Numbered from the stretch's first letter, positions 35,544 through 48,408 are shown. The stretch: 64,000 nucleotides of DNA from Cordia subcordata (GCA_028554755.1 JAPTOF010000003.1:62001-126000), one strand, 5' to 3'. Made by a program: numbers and translations. Notes: generated by a model from the letters alone, not told the origin.

Positions 35544-36275
35544 AACGGCCTAGGTAGCAAAGTAGCATAAAAACAAAGCCATTTGTAAATAGATATAAAT
35601 CAAGTTATATGCAGAAAATAACAATATTTTTAAAAATAGCAAAGTTTAAACAAGTACCTTGAGTTTGATGGCGTAGCAGCATTTGAACACAAGAATTTGA
35701 GTATAAACAGAACTTTTTATTGATTTGAGAAAATGATACAAAGAGTGAGAGGATACAACGAAATAGAGTAAAATTGTAAAAGAAAGAACACAACTAGCTA
35801 TTACAATTTTGAGTCTTAAATAGACCCGAGAAAAGAAACATAATAATTACAAAGTTTGAAAGGGAAAAGAAAAGTTTTGCTAGGAATCTTTTGCTTTTGC
35901 AGCTACCGGGATCACGCATCCAACTTTATCTTCCTTTGAGAAGCACGCAGGAATCTTCAGCTAAAAGTTGTTTGTCTTCTTTTGATGGTGGCAGAGTCAC
36001 AAGTCTTTTGCTTTGAATTATCCTCAAGACCGCTTTCACCATTAACGTCATGAGCATAGTTATTTGAACTGCTTTTTAGAAATCAAAAGCTAACGTGTCG
36101 ATTCCAAAGCAGTCATCCTCATTTTGATTTGGCTCTAGTGATGAATCTTGTGAGGTTTGAGGAAGGTCTTCTTCTTCTTCTTCTTCAATGCCAAACTCTT
36201 TGAGATAGGTTTTGAGAATTTTTTAGTAGGTCTTGGAGTCCCATGCTAAGGCGAGTTGAGCTTGCAATTGGGCCT
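35544..36275 (-). promoter_or_regulatory. endogenous virus: intergenic region with promoter (arm 2)
   Basis: On the minus strand, after the polyprotein stop, are ATGACGTTAATGG (TGACGT element), CTATTTAAGACTC (TATA-like, about 35814-35825) and AATAAA (about 35716-35721). This order of promoter then poly(A) signal a short way downstream is normal for pararetroviruses, whose RNA is terminally redundant. Whether it is still active cannot be told. Confidence 0.75.
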
Positions 36276-37640
36276 TCCGTGCCAGGAATTGAGTTTGAAC
36301 TTTTGGGACAATTGATGTGGCTTCTGAATGAGCTGTAAACCAATCTTCCAAAGTAGCTTTGGTAAAATTAGAACAATTGAAACCATCCCATCACTTAATG
36401 GAGATATTTCTAACCAAGAATGGTGGTTCAGTTTTTGTTGACTGTTTGATTTGAATATCCCATGACAAAATCCATGAGACATTGAATTGAGAACAGAAAA
36501 CAAAAAAAAGGATTGAAAAATTGCCATTTTGGAGTGGTTTGATAAGATAATAACCAATCTTTGTAAAATTGAAAATTATCTTTGGGAAAATTTGAGGGGT
36601 TAGACCAAGAAGATTCCTCCAATCCTGAAACTAGAAAGGGGTTTCTTCTAATTTGAACTGTTTAGAGAAAATTATAAACCAAGATTGTTGATGGGATTTG
36701 TTTTGGAAAAGGAAAACATTTTGCCAGGCTTGTTTGTATTCAAAATAATTAAAACTTGAAGGGGTAAATCTTTGAGAGAAGGGTTTGGCCTAGGAAAGAG
36801 GGGCTTTCCAGTCAGACGGGGAGAGGACCTTTTTTATGTGAATTTTTGAGTAGGGAATTTGACCTTCGGAATTTTTGTTATGAGTGATTTCAATTAAGTC
36901 AATGTCGACCAAAATAGACTCATAAAACTTTTGAGATTTTTTATTATCAAAAAGGGGAAAACAATGAGGAAAGAAGAGTTCTTTGAGGAGTGCCCAGGGG
37001 TCTTTGAAATAGGCATACTTTTGATCAATCTAGAAAAGGTTGAAAGAACTTTTAAAGATATATTGACTTTTGAGGAGAGAGAGACGCTTTTGAGAAGATT
37101 GAGGAGCTTGTGAGGTAAGGTTTGGGCAGTCTGGGAATAGGTTTGAAGAGGGGAGAAGGTATTTGAAGTAAAGATTGGGGAATTTTTTGGAATGTTTATG
37201 ATTTGAGGAATTCTTCCTAAGGAGACCATTTTACTTTGAGGCGTGGGTGTTTGAGGGTGTTTGAGATGAGGAGGATGATGCTTCTTGGGCATAGGAGCCT
37301 TTTGAGTTGGGTAAGGGATGGTTTGGATGGCATGAATCCATTCTTCTTTTCTTCCCTGCAAAAATTTTCTTGTTAAGAAATCTAGTAGGTAGTTAGTATC
37401 ACTTTTAATGTATTCAATATCAAAATCAAAAATAGAAAGAAGAGCTTGCCCTCGTGCAAAAATTTGTTTGGAAGTAAGATTCTTAACATCCTTTTGTAAA
37501 ATGTCTTTTGCGGCTTTACAATTAATTCATAAAAGAAAATTTTCGTTTAACAAATCATCTTGAAATTTTGTGATACAAAGCACTATAGATAAAATTTCTT
37601 TTTTGATAGTTCTATAATTCTGCTAGGTTTGGGACCAAAA
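36276..37640 (-). pseudogene. endogenous virus: RNase H end and C-terminal extension
   Basis: After RNase H (about 37630-37380) the frame continues with a Pro/Gln-rich stretch (KAPMPKKHHPPHLKHPQTPT) and a C-terminal part with WWDGFNCSNF before the shared tail. Similar extensions occur in florendovirus-like polyproteins. The function is unknown to me. Several stops are present. Confidence 0.55.
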
Positions 37641-38860
37641 GCCTAAGGTAAATTGGATAATTTGTTCAGGTTGTTTTGGGCGAAGGGTTTGTTTGAGAAT
37701 GCCACCATAACCAAGTTCGAAGGTATCGGTTTCAACAATTTTGAGGGTTTTTGGGTCAGGAAGTCCAACACAAGGTAAAGATCAGACTTGGTCTTTGAGT
37801 TGTCGGACAATTTGAGTGTATTGGTTTGTCTATGGTGAAGGGTTTTTTGAGAGTCTTTGGTAGAGGGGTTTCGCCATTGAGTGAGGTTTGGACAAAACTC
37901 AAAGATATAATTGAGACAACCTAAAAATCTTTGCAATTGTTTATTATCTCTAATTTCATTTGGAAAATTTGATGCAAATTCAATTGTCCTATCAATTGGT
38001 TTGATTGTCCCTTGAGTGATATTGTGACCTAAAAATCTAATTTGTGTTTTGAACAAGACGATTTTTGGTGCAGACACAACAAGTCCATTTTGTTTGACAA
38101 CATTGAAAAATGTATGCAAATGTTTCCAATGTTGTTCTATTGATGTTGAGACAATTAAAATATCATCAATATAAACAATTAAGAATTTTGAAAATGGAAG
38201 GAAAATATCATTCTTGATTTTTTGAAATTCAGAGGGGGCATTTTTGAGACCGAATGGCATTACATTCCATTCATATTGACCAAAAGGAACATTAAACTCA
38301 ATTTTTTATTTATCTTCTTCTTTAATTTTAATTTGATAGTAACCTAATTTCATGTCAAATTTGGAGAAGATTTTGGCATAGACAAGTCTTTTAAGAAGAT
38401 TGCATTTATTTGACAAAGGGTATCTTATCCATCGAAGGGCTTTGTTGAGAGGTTTATAATTGATGATGAGTCTTGGAGCGCCTCTTTCAATCTCAGCACC
38501 AATGTTAACAAAAAATGCTGAGCAGCTTCAAGGGCTTTTGCTTGGTTAGGTAAGACCTTTTTGTAGATAATCGTCAATATATTGTTTATAGATTTCAAGA
38601 AGTTGTTCATTTATTTGGATAAGACGAGATTTTGTAGGAATTATTATTTCAGAAAATTCTTTGGTGTATGGGAGTGAGACTTCATGATGTTTTCTTTGCC
38701 AGAAAGCGGGTGGGTTTGAGTGACAGACTTTGGAATTTAGTTTATCTTAAAAGGCTTGAACCTTTTACTGGAATTCTGAATTATTGAGTTGTTCTTCAAT
38801 TCTTTTAAATTCTAGGTCGTCTTTAAAAAAATTAATCTGAGAAGATTTCTTTTTGATTAA
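37641..38860 (-). pseudogene. endogenous virus: reverse transcriptase region
   Basis: MPFGLKNAPSEFQ and FLIVYIDDILIVS (YIDD active site) followed by FLGHNITQGTIKPIDR and QLQRFLGCLNYI are the fingers, palm and connection of a caulimovirid RT. Stops occur upstream (about 38300 and 38620) and the frame breaks after LTQWRNP. Confidence 0.88.
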
Positions 38861-38861
38861 G

Positions 38862-39548
38862 TTAAGTTTTTTTATCAATTGTCATATTTTTAAGGAGGTT
38901 AAGATTGTGTTCTTGTGGAGGGTCAATGAAATCAAAGACAATATTTTCAGAAAACATTTTTGAAGAAATTCCGTTAGAACTAACAGAAAAAGGTTGGATT
39001 AAGTTGAGAAAAGGGGTGCCAAGAATTATTTTGGAATCAAGATTTTTTATGAGACAAAAATTAATTTTGATACAAATTTCATCTTTGCAAATATGAACCT
39101 CAGAAAGTTTATATTTAATATGTAATTTAGAACCATTTGCTACAGTAACACGTTCTTTGATTTTTTCAAAATATTTTGTTGAAATTAGGCCTTCGTGGAT
39201 ACAATTTATATCAGCGCCTGAGTCAATAAGAGCAATAAAATTAAAAGTTTCTTGTTTGTTGATGACAAAAGTAATAATAGTTCGCCATTTTTGCCAAGTG
39301 ACATGAGAAAATATTTGAAAGAGTTTGTCGTTAAAGTTTGAGGTAGAAGCTTTTTCGGGTTGGGGTTCGGATTGAGGTTTTGAATAAAGAGTTAAGTTAA
39401 TATTTTGGATGTCCGATTTAATTTGTACAATTTCTCTTTTTAAGGCATTTGGAGGCATTTGTTGTGACAATGTACTTTTGAGAAACATACACTTCTCGCA
39501 TAGATATGTGCCAAGCATTTTGCAAATTTTGCTCTTTCCCAGAGTCAA
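38862..39548 (-). pseudogene. endogenous virus: aspartic protease region
   Basis: A 228-codon open stretch contains FIALIDSGADINCI, the aspartic protease active site, and IILGTPFLNLI, the second conserved motif (ILG). It ends just before the RT. Its N-terminus (CEKCMF) is where the permuted viral copy begins; upstream DNA is not viral. Confidence 0.85.
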
Positions 39549-41295
39549 GAAATAAAATTAAGATATTGATTCATGCAAAGCACAAACATTGACATAACTA
39601 GTGATTAATATATTATCATCTTCTTAAAATAGCAGTACATTTACGTGCACATCGTATACAAACTATATGAAAAGTATGATTATGCCTGCGCAACGTGGAT
39701 GAACAACTTCATTTCAACTATAGTCCATATGCAAAATAAGGTTATTCGTTGTATCTGACTTAACTTTTCTTACTAAGCATTTGTGCCTTAACTTTGTTTT
39801 GTTGCAAAGGTGAAAAATGACTTTAATTAACAGCTGAATCAGGTGTCATGTATATGAATACTTTCCTGCAAACATCTAAAACAAGATTGTAGCAAAAAAA
39901 AGATCTAAAATAAGATGACAAGCAATAAAGTTTCAAGTGTATTTGATCTTTTTTCTCTAACGTTACCAGTAACATGATTTTCATGCTCCAAACAATCCTT
40001 TTCTCATACATCAAACTAAAAGACGAACATTTAAACTCACAAATCACACCTTGCAAATATTCTCTTTGAAGCACAAATTGAAGAAGCAATCTTGGTGTGA
40101 AACACTACACCATCTAATCATATTTGACATCTAACAACACAAAAAAGTCCAAAAACACAAAATACCAAACTTCCAACCTTGAATTGTCTTTAGCGTATAC
40201 ACAACCAGTAGCAGGATTGTATTAACTGAAATTATGTGATCGTTACTAAGAAAATATTCTAGACTCGTGTTTGCAACATGAGTAGCAAATTCTCATCATG
40301 ATTACTACATTAACTAATATGCTACCAGTATAAATTGAAGAATGCTGTCAAGACTACATAACCTTTTGAAACTTTATTGGCCCTAGATCTCCAATTTGCC
40401 AACAAAACATCCATATCTCACTCAGAACACCGAAAAAACTCCTCCATTAAATGGTACCACCTTCTTAAGCTCACCTTCCAATTCCCATTGATGATCACAA
40501 GCCAATTTAGACAATCTTTCTTACCCCATTTTTAGGTCTATGATCAAAGTTCTCCACACAATCTTCTGACTAAAAATCAAATTCAGCAGCCTTTCACAGT
40601 CCATGACAACTTGGTTTCCTAGAGGTCGTATTTGTATGTAGTGTAATTGCCGTAAGAGCAACAACAAGAAACAAAACGCTCAGCCCTAAACAACCATATA
40701 TTATTGGGTTCAGCAAAATTTTCTGTTCCACCATATAGCTTACTTACCAATTCACTAAACTTATACTTCAACATCTCACCAAGTGGATAAAGTTAATCCA
40801 CACAAGAACCAATCACAAAAATCAAGATTATCACATCAATCATGGCGTAAGCAAACTATTCAGAAGATGATATATTCAATTGATTTTGCAAATTTAGTAT
40901 GATTCTTTTCCTATGCAATTGGTCAATTTGCTTTTGTTTCAAATAAGGGTCATATGGGTTCACGGATTTGGCCATGGCTAAATTTTGGTCACCTACACTT
41001 GAACTACAGAAATAGACCATCCAAATGAAATCAAAAGACTATAAAAAGATTGAATCTTTATCAAATTCACATGAGAACTGTGCCAAGATTATTATTTTCT
41101 TTGAGCGGATCAACTATATTTAGATGCTTTGTGGTAAATAGTACCTCTTGAAGGAACCAAGAACATGTCAATAAAATATCTAAGAAAATTACAGTTGAGA
41201 AGTAAATGATCACCGCCATTTTTACGTGTAAGCTGCAAAAATAGGGAAACATTCATCAAGTACATAAAAATTTAGACCCAAAAATGGGTGACTAA
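39549..41295. other. spacer, no gene seen
   Basis: Non-viral AT-rich DNA. A small minus-strand frame at 40594-40734 (46 residues) encodes one hydrophobic segment (LSVLFLVVALTAI) but has no supporting context. Confidence 0.4.
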
Positions 41296-41532
41296 GGGCC
41301 CATTTAGATTGATTTTTCTGAAAAGTGTTTTTTTTAATAGTTTTAAAAAAAATAGTTTTTTTAAGAAGTTGAAAATTTTGACTTTTAAAAAAAGATGTAT
41401 TTGAGCTCTTTTCGGAGTTTTAGCTTTTTGGAAACTGAATCAAATAGTTATTGCAAATTTAACGTAACTTTTTTAGGAAAAAAAGTGTTTTCTCTTTTTT
41501 TTTTTAAAAAAAAAGGCAACCCCAATAGGCCC
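41296..41532. mobile_element. Harbinger-like MITE
   Basis: Inverted ends GGGCCCATTTAGATTG and, reverse-complemented, GGGCCTATTGGGGTTG are flanked by TAA at 41293-41295 and 41533-41535. The interior is made of A/T runs. Confidence 0.7.
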
Positions 41533-41535
41533 TAA

Positions 41536-41654
41536 GAGGGTGTTTCGCTTTGCTTATTTTAGGTGTTTATAAGTACTTGGAAAAAAATACCATCTCATGT
41601 ACTTTTTACTATTTATTGATTATAAGCACCAAATAATTAAAGCCAAACAACCTC
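41536..41654. mobile_element. small MITE, abutting the previous one
   Basis: Inverted ends GAGGGTGTTTCGCTTTGCTTA and, reverse-complemented, GAGGTTGTTTGGCTTTAATTA are flanked by TAA at 41533-41535 and 41655-41657. It belongs to the family seen at 30028-30121. Confidence 0.78.
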
Positions 41655-43292
41655 TAAATATAAAAGATGTTGCTTACCAATAGTCTTTGGTGACGAAGAT
41701 AGGCAAACAGGCCTGGTCAAACTACTAGGGTAATTTTCTCTATCAAACTTGCTTAATTGTTTAAAAATCTATATAAAACCTAAAATTCAGCAAATTATAG
41801 TCATTAAATTCATATACTGTTAATAGCAAATTTTCAAATACCAAAATCGAAGGCGCTTACAATTAAGGCCCATCTAATACTAAGTGGAATAGATGGAAGA
41901 TGTATAAAACCAATATCCCTAATGCATAGGTAGAACCTAGGCCATGATGAACACCAAGAATACGACTCTCATAATAACAGGAGGCTTTGATTAATGAAAT
42001 ACTATGCTTCAATAGATGATTTTTTCCAGTGAGGTGACCAACCTAAAAAGCAGGGAGCATAAGATGATTCACATCCAAAGATGTGATGCTACAGTCTTAT
42101 AACAAATATGAAAGATTAAATAACGATCAGACTCCCTCTCTCAAAAGTAACGCATATAATTTTTCTAGTTTGCTATTATCAAAAAACATTAATCCCTCTT
42201 ATGCTATACACAATTATGAGTATCGATAAATTATTCTTCAAGCGAGATTCTATAGTTCTAGATAGGGACAATGATAAATAATATACAAATTATTTTAGGG
42301 TAAGAGCCATTTTTTGATAAATTGCAAATAAATATATAGGCTAAAAGTACCTAGGGTATCCAAGAACGACAACAAGCTAGACTAGCTTAAGCTCTATGTC
42401 ACGAGGTTGAGATGATCCTGTTTTCTATACGGTAGAACCCAAAACCCAATTTCTGCTAAAAAATCATAATCCCTGCATTAGTGGAGGAGTCTAAATACAC
42501 AAATAAAGAGGACTTTGTATTTCAAATCATCTACAAACTGTGAATTTTGCAATGCAATAGAAGTGCCAAATCCTCCAAGCAACTTCATCAAACATATTGT
42601 ATGCACTTACACAGATACACATACACTGTTCCAGCACACGTACTAATTGCACCCACATATACCAACGCATATCTTAGACAAGCTTTAACACATTAGATTT
42701 CTCTAACAGTCATTAAAAGTTAACTAAGAAAATAAGAAAAAGAAAGGCTTTCTAAGCTACTCAATGAAGTAAATTTGTTGCAACATCTCATAGCTTAGTA
42801 TAATACATTGCTGGCTCAAAAAGACTTTACTTACTCGAGTGATTGATAGAACCAAAAGAATAATAGTTCTCGAAAGTAAAAGAAAAAAGAGAATAATGAC
42901 CGAAAGAATAAGAATACAATGTTCTGAGTTTCTAGATAAGGTTAAGTTGCAGGGCACAGGAAAAGAAATTAGTGACCAAGTTGACGAATTTGGTTAAATT
43001 GGTTTGTTCAAATAGAAAACTATAAAAAAGAAAAAATAAATAAATTCTCAAGTCAAACCCCAACTCGAATTTCTAAAATTTTGAATTATGTGTATAAATT
43101 ATATCCAAGTCCAGAGCAACAAAATAATGATTTACATTTAGGCTAGAGGAATGAAAGATGAAAACAAAAAAAACAAGCTCCAGAAAGATAATCACTTTAT
43201 TCATTTCTTTTGCAACGAAAAGCACTTTTTTCCTCTTTATGACCAACTAATGACTGATATCTTATTCTTCTATACAATAGCGGGAGATTGAT
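41655..43292. other. spacer, no gene seen
   Basis: AT-rich DNA. I found no conserved coding segment, RNA gene or repeat. Confidence 0.45.
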
Positions 43293-43560
43293 GCTATGTT
43301 TGTTATAGTCTTATTTTAAAATACTTATCCTATTGAAATGAAGGTACATCTTATAAGATTTAAGAAATCTTTTCATGCATCTTATGAAAATTCAAAACAA
43401 AACCATACTTTTTATCTTATAAGAAATAAGCAATCATTCCCATCTTATTTTTTACAACTATAGATGCATAGTGTATATGATAAGATATCTTAAATCTTAT
43501 AAGATATCTCCAAATTTCAATAGGATAAGCATCTTAAAATAAGATCATTCCAAACAGGCT
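43293..43560. mobile_element. long-inverted-repeat MITE
   Basis: The left end GCTATGTTTGTTATAGTCTT is followed by ATTTTAAAATACTTATCC; the right end, reverse-complemented, is AGCCTGTTTGGAATGATCTT followed by ATTTTAAGATGCTTATCC. The inverted similarity continues inward, so most of the 268 bp could fold into one hairpin. The family resembles 11937-12124. The target duplication is unclear. Confidence 0.7.
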
Positions 43561-45959
43561 ATGAGGGGAATTTCACTAGACATATAACATATAATAACTA
43601 AGCCAACAGAAGACAACTTAGTGTTGGCACGCTTTAATAACAATGGTAAAAAGAAATAAAAAGAAGAAATTACATAATTTACCATTTTTGAGATGCATCA
43701 TTAGATGTGTGCTTTGGTTCTTGGAAATTAACTTCATTGGCAACATCTGACTTGTCATTGACCTACTATATCAATAAACTATCTTACGAGAGTATCATCA
43801 ACCAGAGACTGACCACTTACCATACTGCCGCCACTCTCGGAGGATGTAATTGCATTGTGCTGCTCAACTAATTCTTTAACGAAACATAAAAAGAAAGTTT
43901 AAACTATAGATAGCAAAATATCACATAGTTGAAGCAAAGGCACAATATACAATAAAAGATGAGAAAATCAAATCTAAAACCTTCAAAAAAGTTGTCTGGT
44001 TGTAGGGCTTGAAGCATTAGCATTCACATCAGACGAATTAAAAATGGAATGACTTGTATTTTCTGAATAACTACCACCCTATGGTTCCTTCGGTTTATGC
44101 CTTTGCTTTTCCTTCTCTTATTCATTAATACCAAATGACCGATATAGTACCTATAGGCCAATTATGAACATAGGTTGCACACAAAAAGAACCAAGAGGTG
44201 AGTCACCACAAGTAGAAGATGGTGGTAGGAGAAAGCTTATGTGAAGCAGGAGCTGGTAGCGTTTTTCGCAGAGGTGTGTATCACTTTTGTATAAAAGAAC
44301 AACAAAAAAAAAAAAAAAACGAAAAAGACATATATCGTTTTGCACCACAAGCAGGACGACGAAGAGCTGCTCCATTCGCTCTTTTACATAGAAGTGACAT
44401 AAGGCATTTTCCTATAGTTAGATGAATATGGCTAGGATTTATTAAGTCCGCAATGTACATTGGGAATAAAATGAATCAAATCAATCAAAATTTTGTATAT
44501 AACTGCCTCTCTCAGCATTAATTTGCAAAGGAGCATCCCAAGAGTTTGAGACTTGAAGCGCATTATATAACCTACATTACACAAACTCAAATACCTGTAT
44601 TTAGTTGTTTGGCCAGCTCATTGGCGATATCATTGGCTTCTCTTGAAGGAGGAACACTGTTTATATGAAGAACAAACTTAACCCAGGTTGTGTAATAGTT
44701 ATCTTCAGCTTTAAACTTGTGCAATCTTGACCACATTATGGTAGTGATTTGGAGTACTTGTCATCTAAAGCAAAAAATGGTGCATTATATGTTGTATAAC
44801 ATTTGTACCTTCTGAATGCATGTGTGGTCCTTAACCTGTATATAAATCTTATAATAGAACAATTGAGACAAATATCTTGCCGTTCACCACAAAAGAAATA
44901 GGAAAAATAACAAGAAGCAACTGCAACCAATATTTTAAGATGTCAATAGCAGTATGTTAAGGCCAAAAATAACCTACTTTACCATAACTATAGAGGTTAT
45001 ATTGGTCTTTTAGCCTTGCTTCATTGGATAGAATGAATTCCTGACACAAACAATGTAGTCCAAAAACATATGGGTATTATGTGTAGTGGGGGGTAACCAA
45101 CTGAAATTTTTTTTCTTGATTGGGGTATTTGTAACTATCTTTCACTCTGTCCTCAAGCAGTAATCTTCCAATTCAGATAACATTTCCTAAACCAAGCAAC
45201 AAATAACTCCAACTCTATCTCTTCTTTTTTCCCCCAAAAGCATGGACAGAAAAGGCTCGATCAAGTATAAAGTATGCATCGAGAAAGGGAGGAAGGGACT
45301 GAAGAGTCGCGAAGTCTATGTCTATAGTCGTTATAGTACAGTGCATCTTAAAATGCATCAATTTACATGAAGTTTGAAATAAGCAAGTAATGAGTAATTG
45401 TTGGTAAAATGAAAATCTTTACAATAGGCCATTAAGTTTTCAGTCACATAATGCATCAATTTACATTGTGAAAACACATTACAACAAAGACAATTACAAG
45501 GTTGATTACTCTTAGCTACGTGTGCATTAAAGTCATTCTTCGATCTTCTATCATCTTCAATAGATTTGTTGTTTCTCCTCTCCCATTCAAACCATCTAAC
45601 ATAAATTTATTATCAAGTTTAACTTTTTCTTTTCATTTGTATTTATATAATTGAATTTCTATCTTTATGCCCCAGTTTTTGGGCTGAACACTCACGGATC
45701 CTTCCTAGAAGTAAAACATACTAGGTCTATCATGATCTTCTACATGTGTTTGGCGATAAAGAAGAGTCCTAAACAAAATGCAACATAATAACCAACCAAA
45801 TCAAATCACAATCTTATTTGCATCATTAGCTGGAATCGATTTTAAATAACAAAAATTATAAAAGAAAAACTAATTCGTTTATAAACAATGATGTTAAGAT
45901 TATATAAATAACTCGTCATGGATCTTGCGCAAGTTTCTTTGCAGTGCTTGATCTGCTTT
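43561..45959. other. spacer with possible exon-like remnant
   Basis: On the minus strand 44749-44605 reads open as MWSRLHKFKAEDNYYTTWVK then FVLHINSVPPSREANDIANE, ending at a donor-like ACAG/GTATTT. I do not recognise the protein, and no clean acceptor in the same frame precedes it. It may be a remnant of a gene or retroelement. Nothing else is supported here. Confidence 0.25.
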
Positions 45960-47620
45960 CCCTGTTAAAACACCTGTAAGCGCACGGGACCTTGTAGTCT
46001 AGGGCTTGAGTACGAGAATCGTCTTCCTCAGAGACAATACTAAGTGTGGTTCCGATGTGCAAGTGTGTCCTACAATAGCTATGTGTAATTCTACCTATTA
46101 TTTTTGGGGTTTTTGGATTGAGTAAAGCTTGAATTTAAATCTAAACTTAAGGAAAGTAAACCTAACTAATGGGAATAGAGGTATAAACAAGCTATGGAAA
46201 TGGGGAATCAACTAGGTTTTGGGAAACTTAGGGGTGATTGCTCTTATTGAATGAGTTTATATTCCTATTCTTGTCTTGAGACTATTGATGGTTCGAATGC
46301 TCTATTTGCAGGCTTGGTTTACTAGCCTTATTACCTCTAATTACCAGTGCAACCCTATCCCTAACTGGGCCCAAATTAGAAGTTTAAGTTTGTCCTAACT
46401 AGTTAAAGCTTTTGGCTCTAGTTTCTAAGTCCTTTAGGTGTTGATTAGTCTCCTCATAAAGAGTCTAAACTTTTAGCTTTATTTCAAACTAAAAATTAAG
46501 TCCTCTAGGTCAAACAAGTGATAGTGGGTATCCTTTTAACCATGTTTTATGCTAGAGGTTATTACCTACTATACTAAAGCCACTAAGAGTACATTTAATC
46601 AACACAAATTTAGTTGCAAGTAAGGCTCATGCCGTTAGCATGGGTTAAGGCTAAGGTGTGGTCACAACTGTTAGCATTTAAGCATAAATTACACATGTAA
46701 ACTCATAGAGGCATTTCATCAAACAAACTGACATGTTTAATTTCAAGCCAAAGAAATATAAGAATAAAGCATATTATACAACCATCAAAATTTCAATACA
46801 AGTGTTAAGACCATTAAGTTATTGCAAAAATAGCAATCAATCCTAATTTAGAACTAATTTAACTTAGTATAAACAAGAATAAAGAGAAGAATGAAAAGCT
46901 TCCTCATTATCCTTGCTTGCTCTTTACAAATCTTGACTTAAAGCCTTCAAATCCTTGTTTAATCCTCAAGTCAAAGTTTGTTTATGGATGAAATTGATAT
47001 GAGATTGTGTGTGTGAGGTGGTGAGAGTAATAGAGGGGTAAGGTTTTAATACGATGAAGTGGGTACCACAGATTGATAAAAAGGTCCTCATAAAATGGCC
47101 AAAAGAGAGCTTTTATAGTCAAAATCGTGCACTACCGTTGAGCCAACTGGTTGACCGACTCCCCTAAGCTTCTAAGCCGCCTCAAAATGCTTTACTTACT
47201 CATTTAGGTGGCTAAGACAACCAGTCAACGGTTCCCTTAAGCTTGCTTAACCGGTTTTCCCTATTTTGCTCCGTTCGACTTTGTTTTGGCTTCGGTTCGC
47301 GTCCGATCTTTTTATATTGCCTCATACTACTTCTAGGGACCTTCAAAGCCATTTTTCTTCATCTTTTCATCCTAATAAATATCTTTAAACTTTGTCCATG
47401 TCCTCTATGGCTGCAAGCTCCAATTTTGCTTCCATTGTACTCGATTACTTTGTTCTTCGTTCGGGAGCTTTCAAATGGCCTTTTCTTCACTTGTTCATCT
47501 TCAAAACATCCCTAGCTTTGCTCCATGATCTAAGCATATCAAATTTAAGCTCCAAACATCTCTTTAAATCTCATCTAAAACACAAGATAAGTGCACATTA
47601 GTGGAGCATTTATGCTTTAA
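45960..47620. repeat. probable decayed retroelement non-coding region
   Basis: The stretch near 45966-46060 (TGTAAGCGCACGGGACCTTG, then GAGTACGAGAATCGTCTTCC) is of a kind that recurs in plant genomes next to retroelements. CGGTT/CCGACT-rich motifs at 47141-47270 resemble those at 4423-4561. No LTR pair or coding domain could be found. Confidence 0.3.
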
Positions 47621-48408
47621 GCTCAACTATAGACATCTAAAGCCAAATATGCGCAAGTATGGTATAAATGCTATACGAATGCACTTTGTGAAGCATAAAA
47701 TACCTCAAAATAAGAATAGAAATACAATGCAAAGGCACAACAATACCAACACATCAGTGCTATTAGCTTGCTCAATAAGCATGTAAACCAACCTGACCAT
47801 GACTAAAGCATCTAATATTTTCTTGATCTTGTAACCCCATTTCCATGGAAAAATGCTCTAAAGGTAAGCAAATTCACCAACTGGGGAGCTTAATTTTGTA
47901 ATCCCCATGTTTATGCAATTAAAAAATATTGTTTAGAATATTTTCTTTTCCTTTAATACATAAAATTTCTAAACCAGTCATGTTTGTCCTTCTTTTTGTT
48001 CAAGTTGATTTTTCATGCAAGTTAGAAATAGCAAGGTTATTCTCTTTATCCACTTTTCATTTTCATTCTGTTTCTCTACTTTGTGCGATTTTTAGTTGCT
48101 TTTTGCCCTTGATAATTCTTTTAAGTATAAGGGAAATGGTAGTTTCAGATTATGAGCTTTATAAAATATGAATTTAAGAATTTAAATTTCAAGACTTTTA
48201 ACATAAAGCTTCAGACTTATGAATAAGTGATGTATTATACAATGTTAATTAGTGGTGCTAGTTTTGTACTTCTGTGATTTTTTTTTTAATATCTTCAAAT
48301 TTTACATGGCATTTTTTTTCTTTTACACCTTATATGACTTTTTTACATGTCATTGCCCATCCCATGTGTTATATACATGCAAATATAACAATTGCAAGCT
48401 ATATATAT

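Larger units (their letters stand above)
31269..39548 (-). mobile_element. endogenous caulimovirid (petuvirus/florendovirus-like), near genome length, rearranged
   Basis: Pieces of a plant pararetrovirus lie here. On the minus strand, from high to low coordinates, they are protease, reverse transcriptase, RNase H, a C-terminal extension, the intergenic region with the tRNA-Met primer site, movement protein and coat protein. At the low end an inverted second copy of the intergenic region follows on the plus strand (31269-32019). The circular genome is thus opened between coat protein and protease, and the copy is permuted. Every coding part contains stops. Single-polyprotein organisation (movement to RNase H) is as in Petuvirus and Florendovirus. 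There is no integrase or LTR, so insertion was probably by repair-type joining. It begins about 520 bp upstream of the PFK start codon. Confidence 0.85.
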
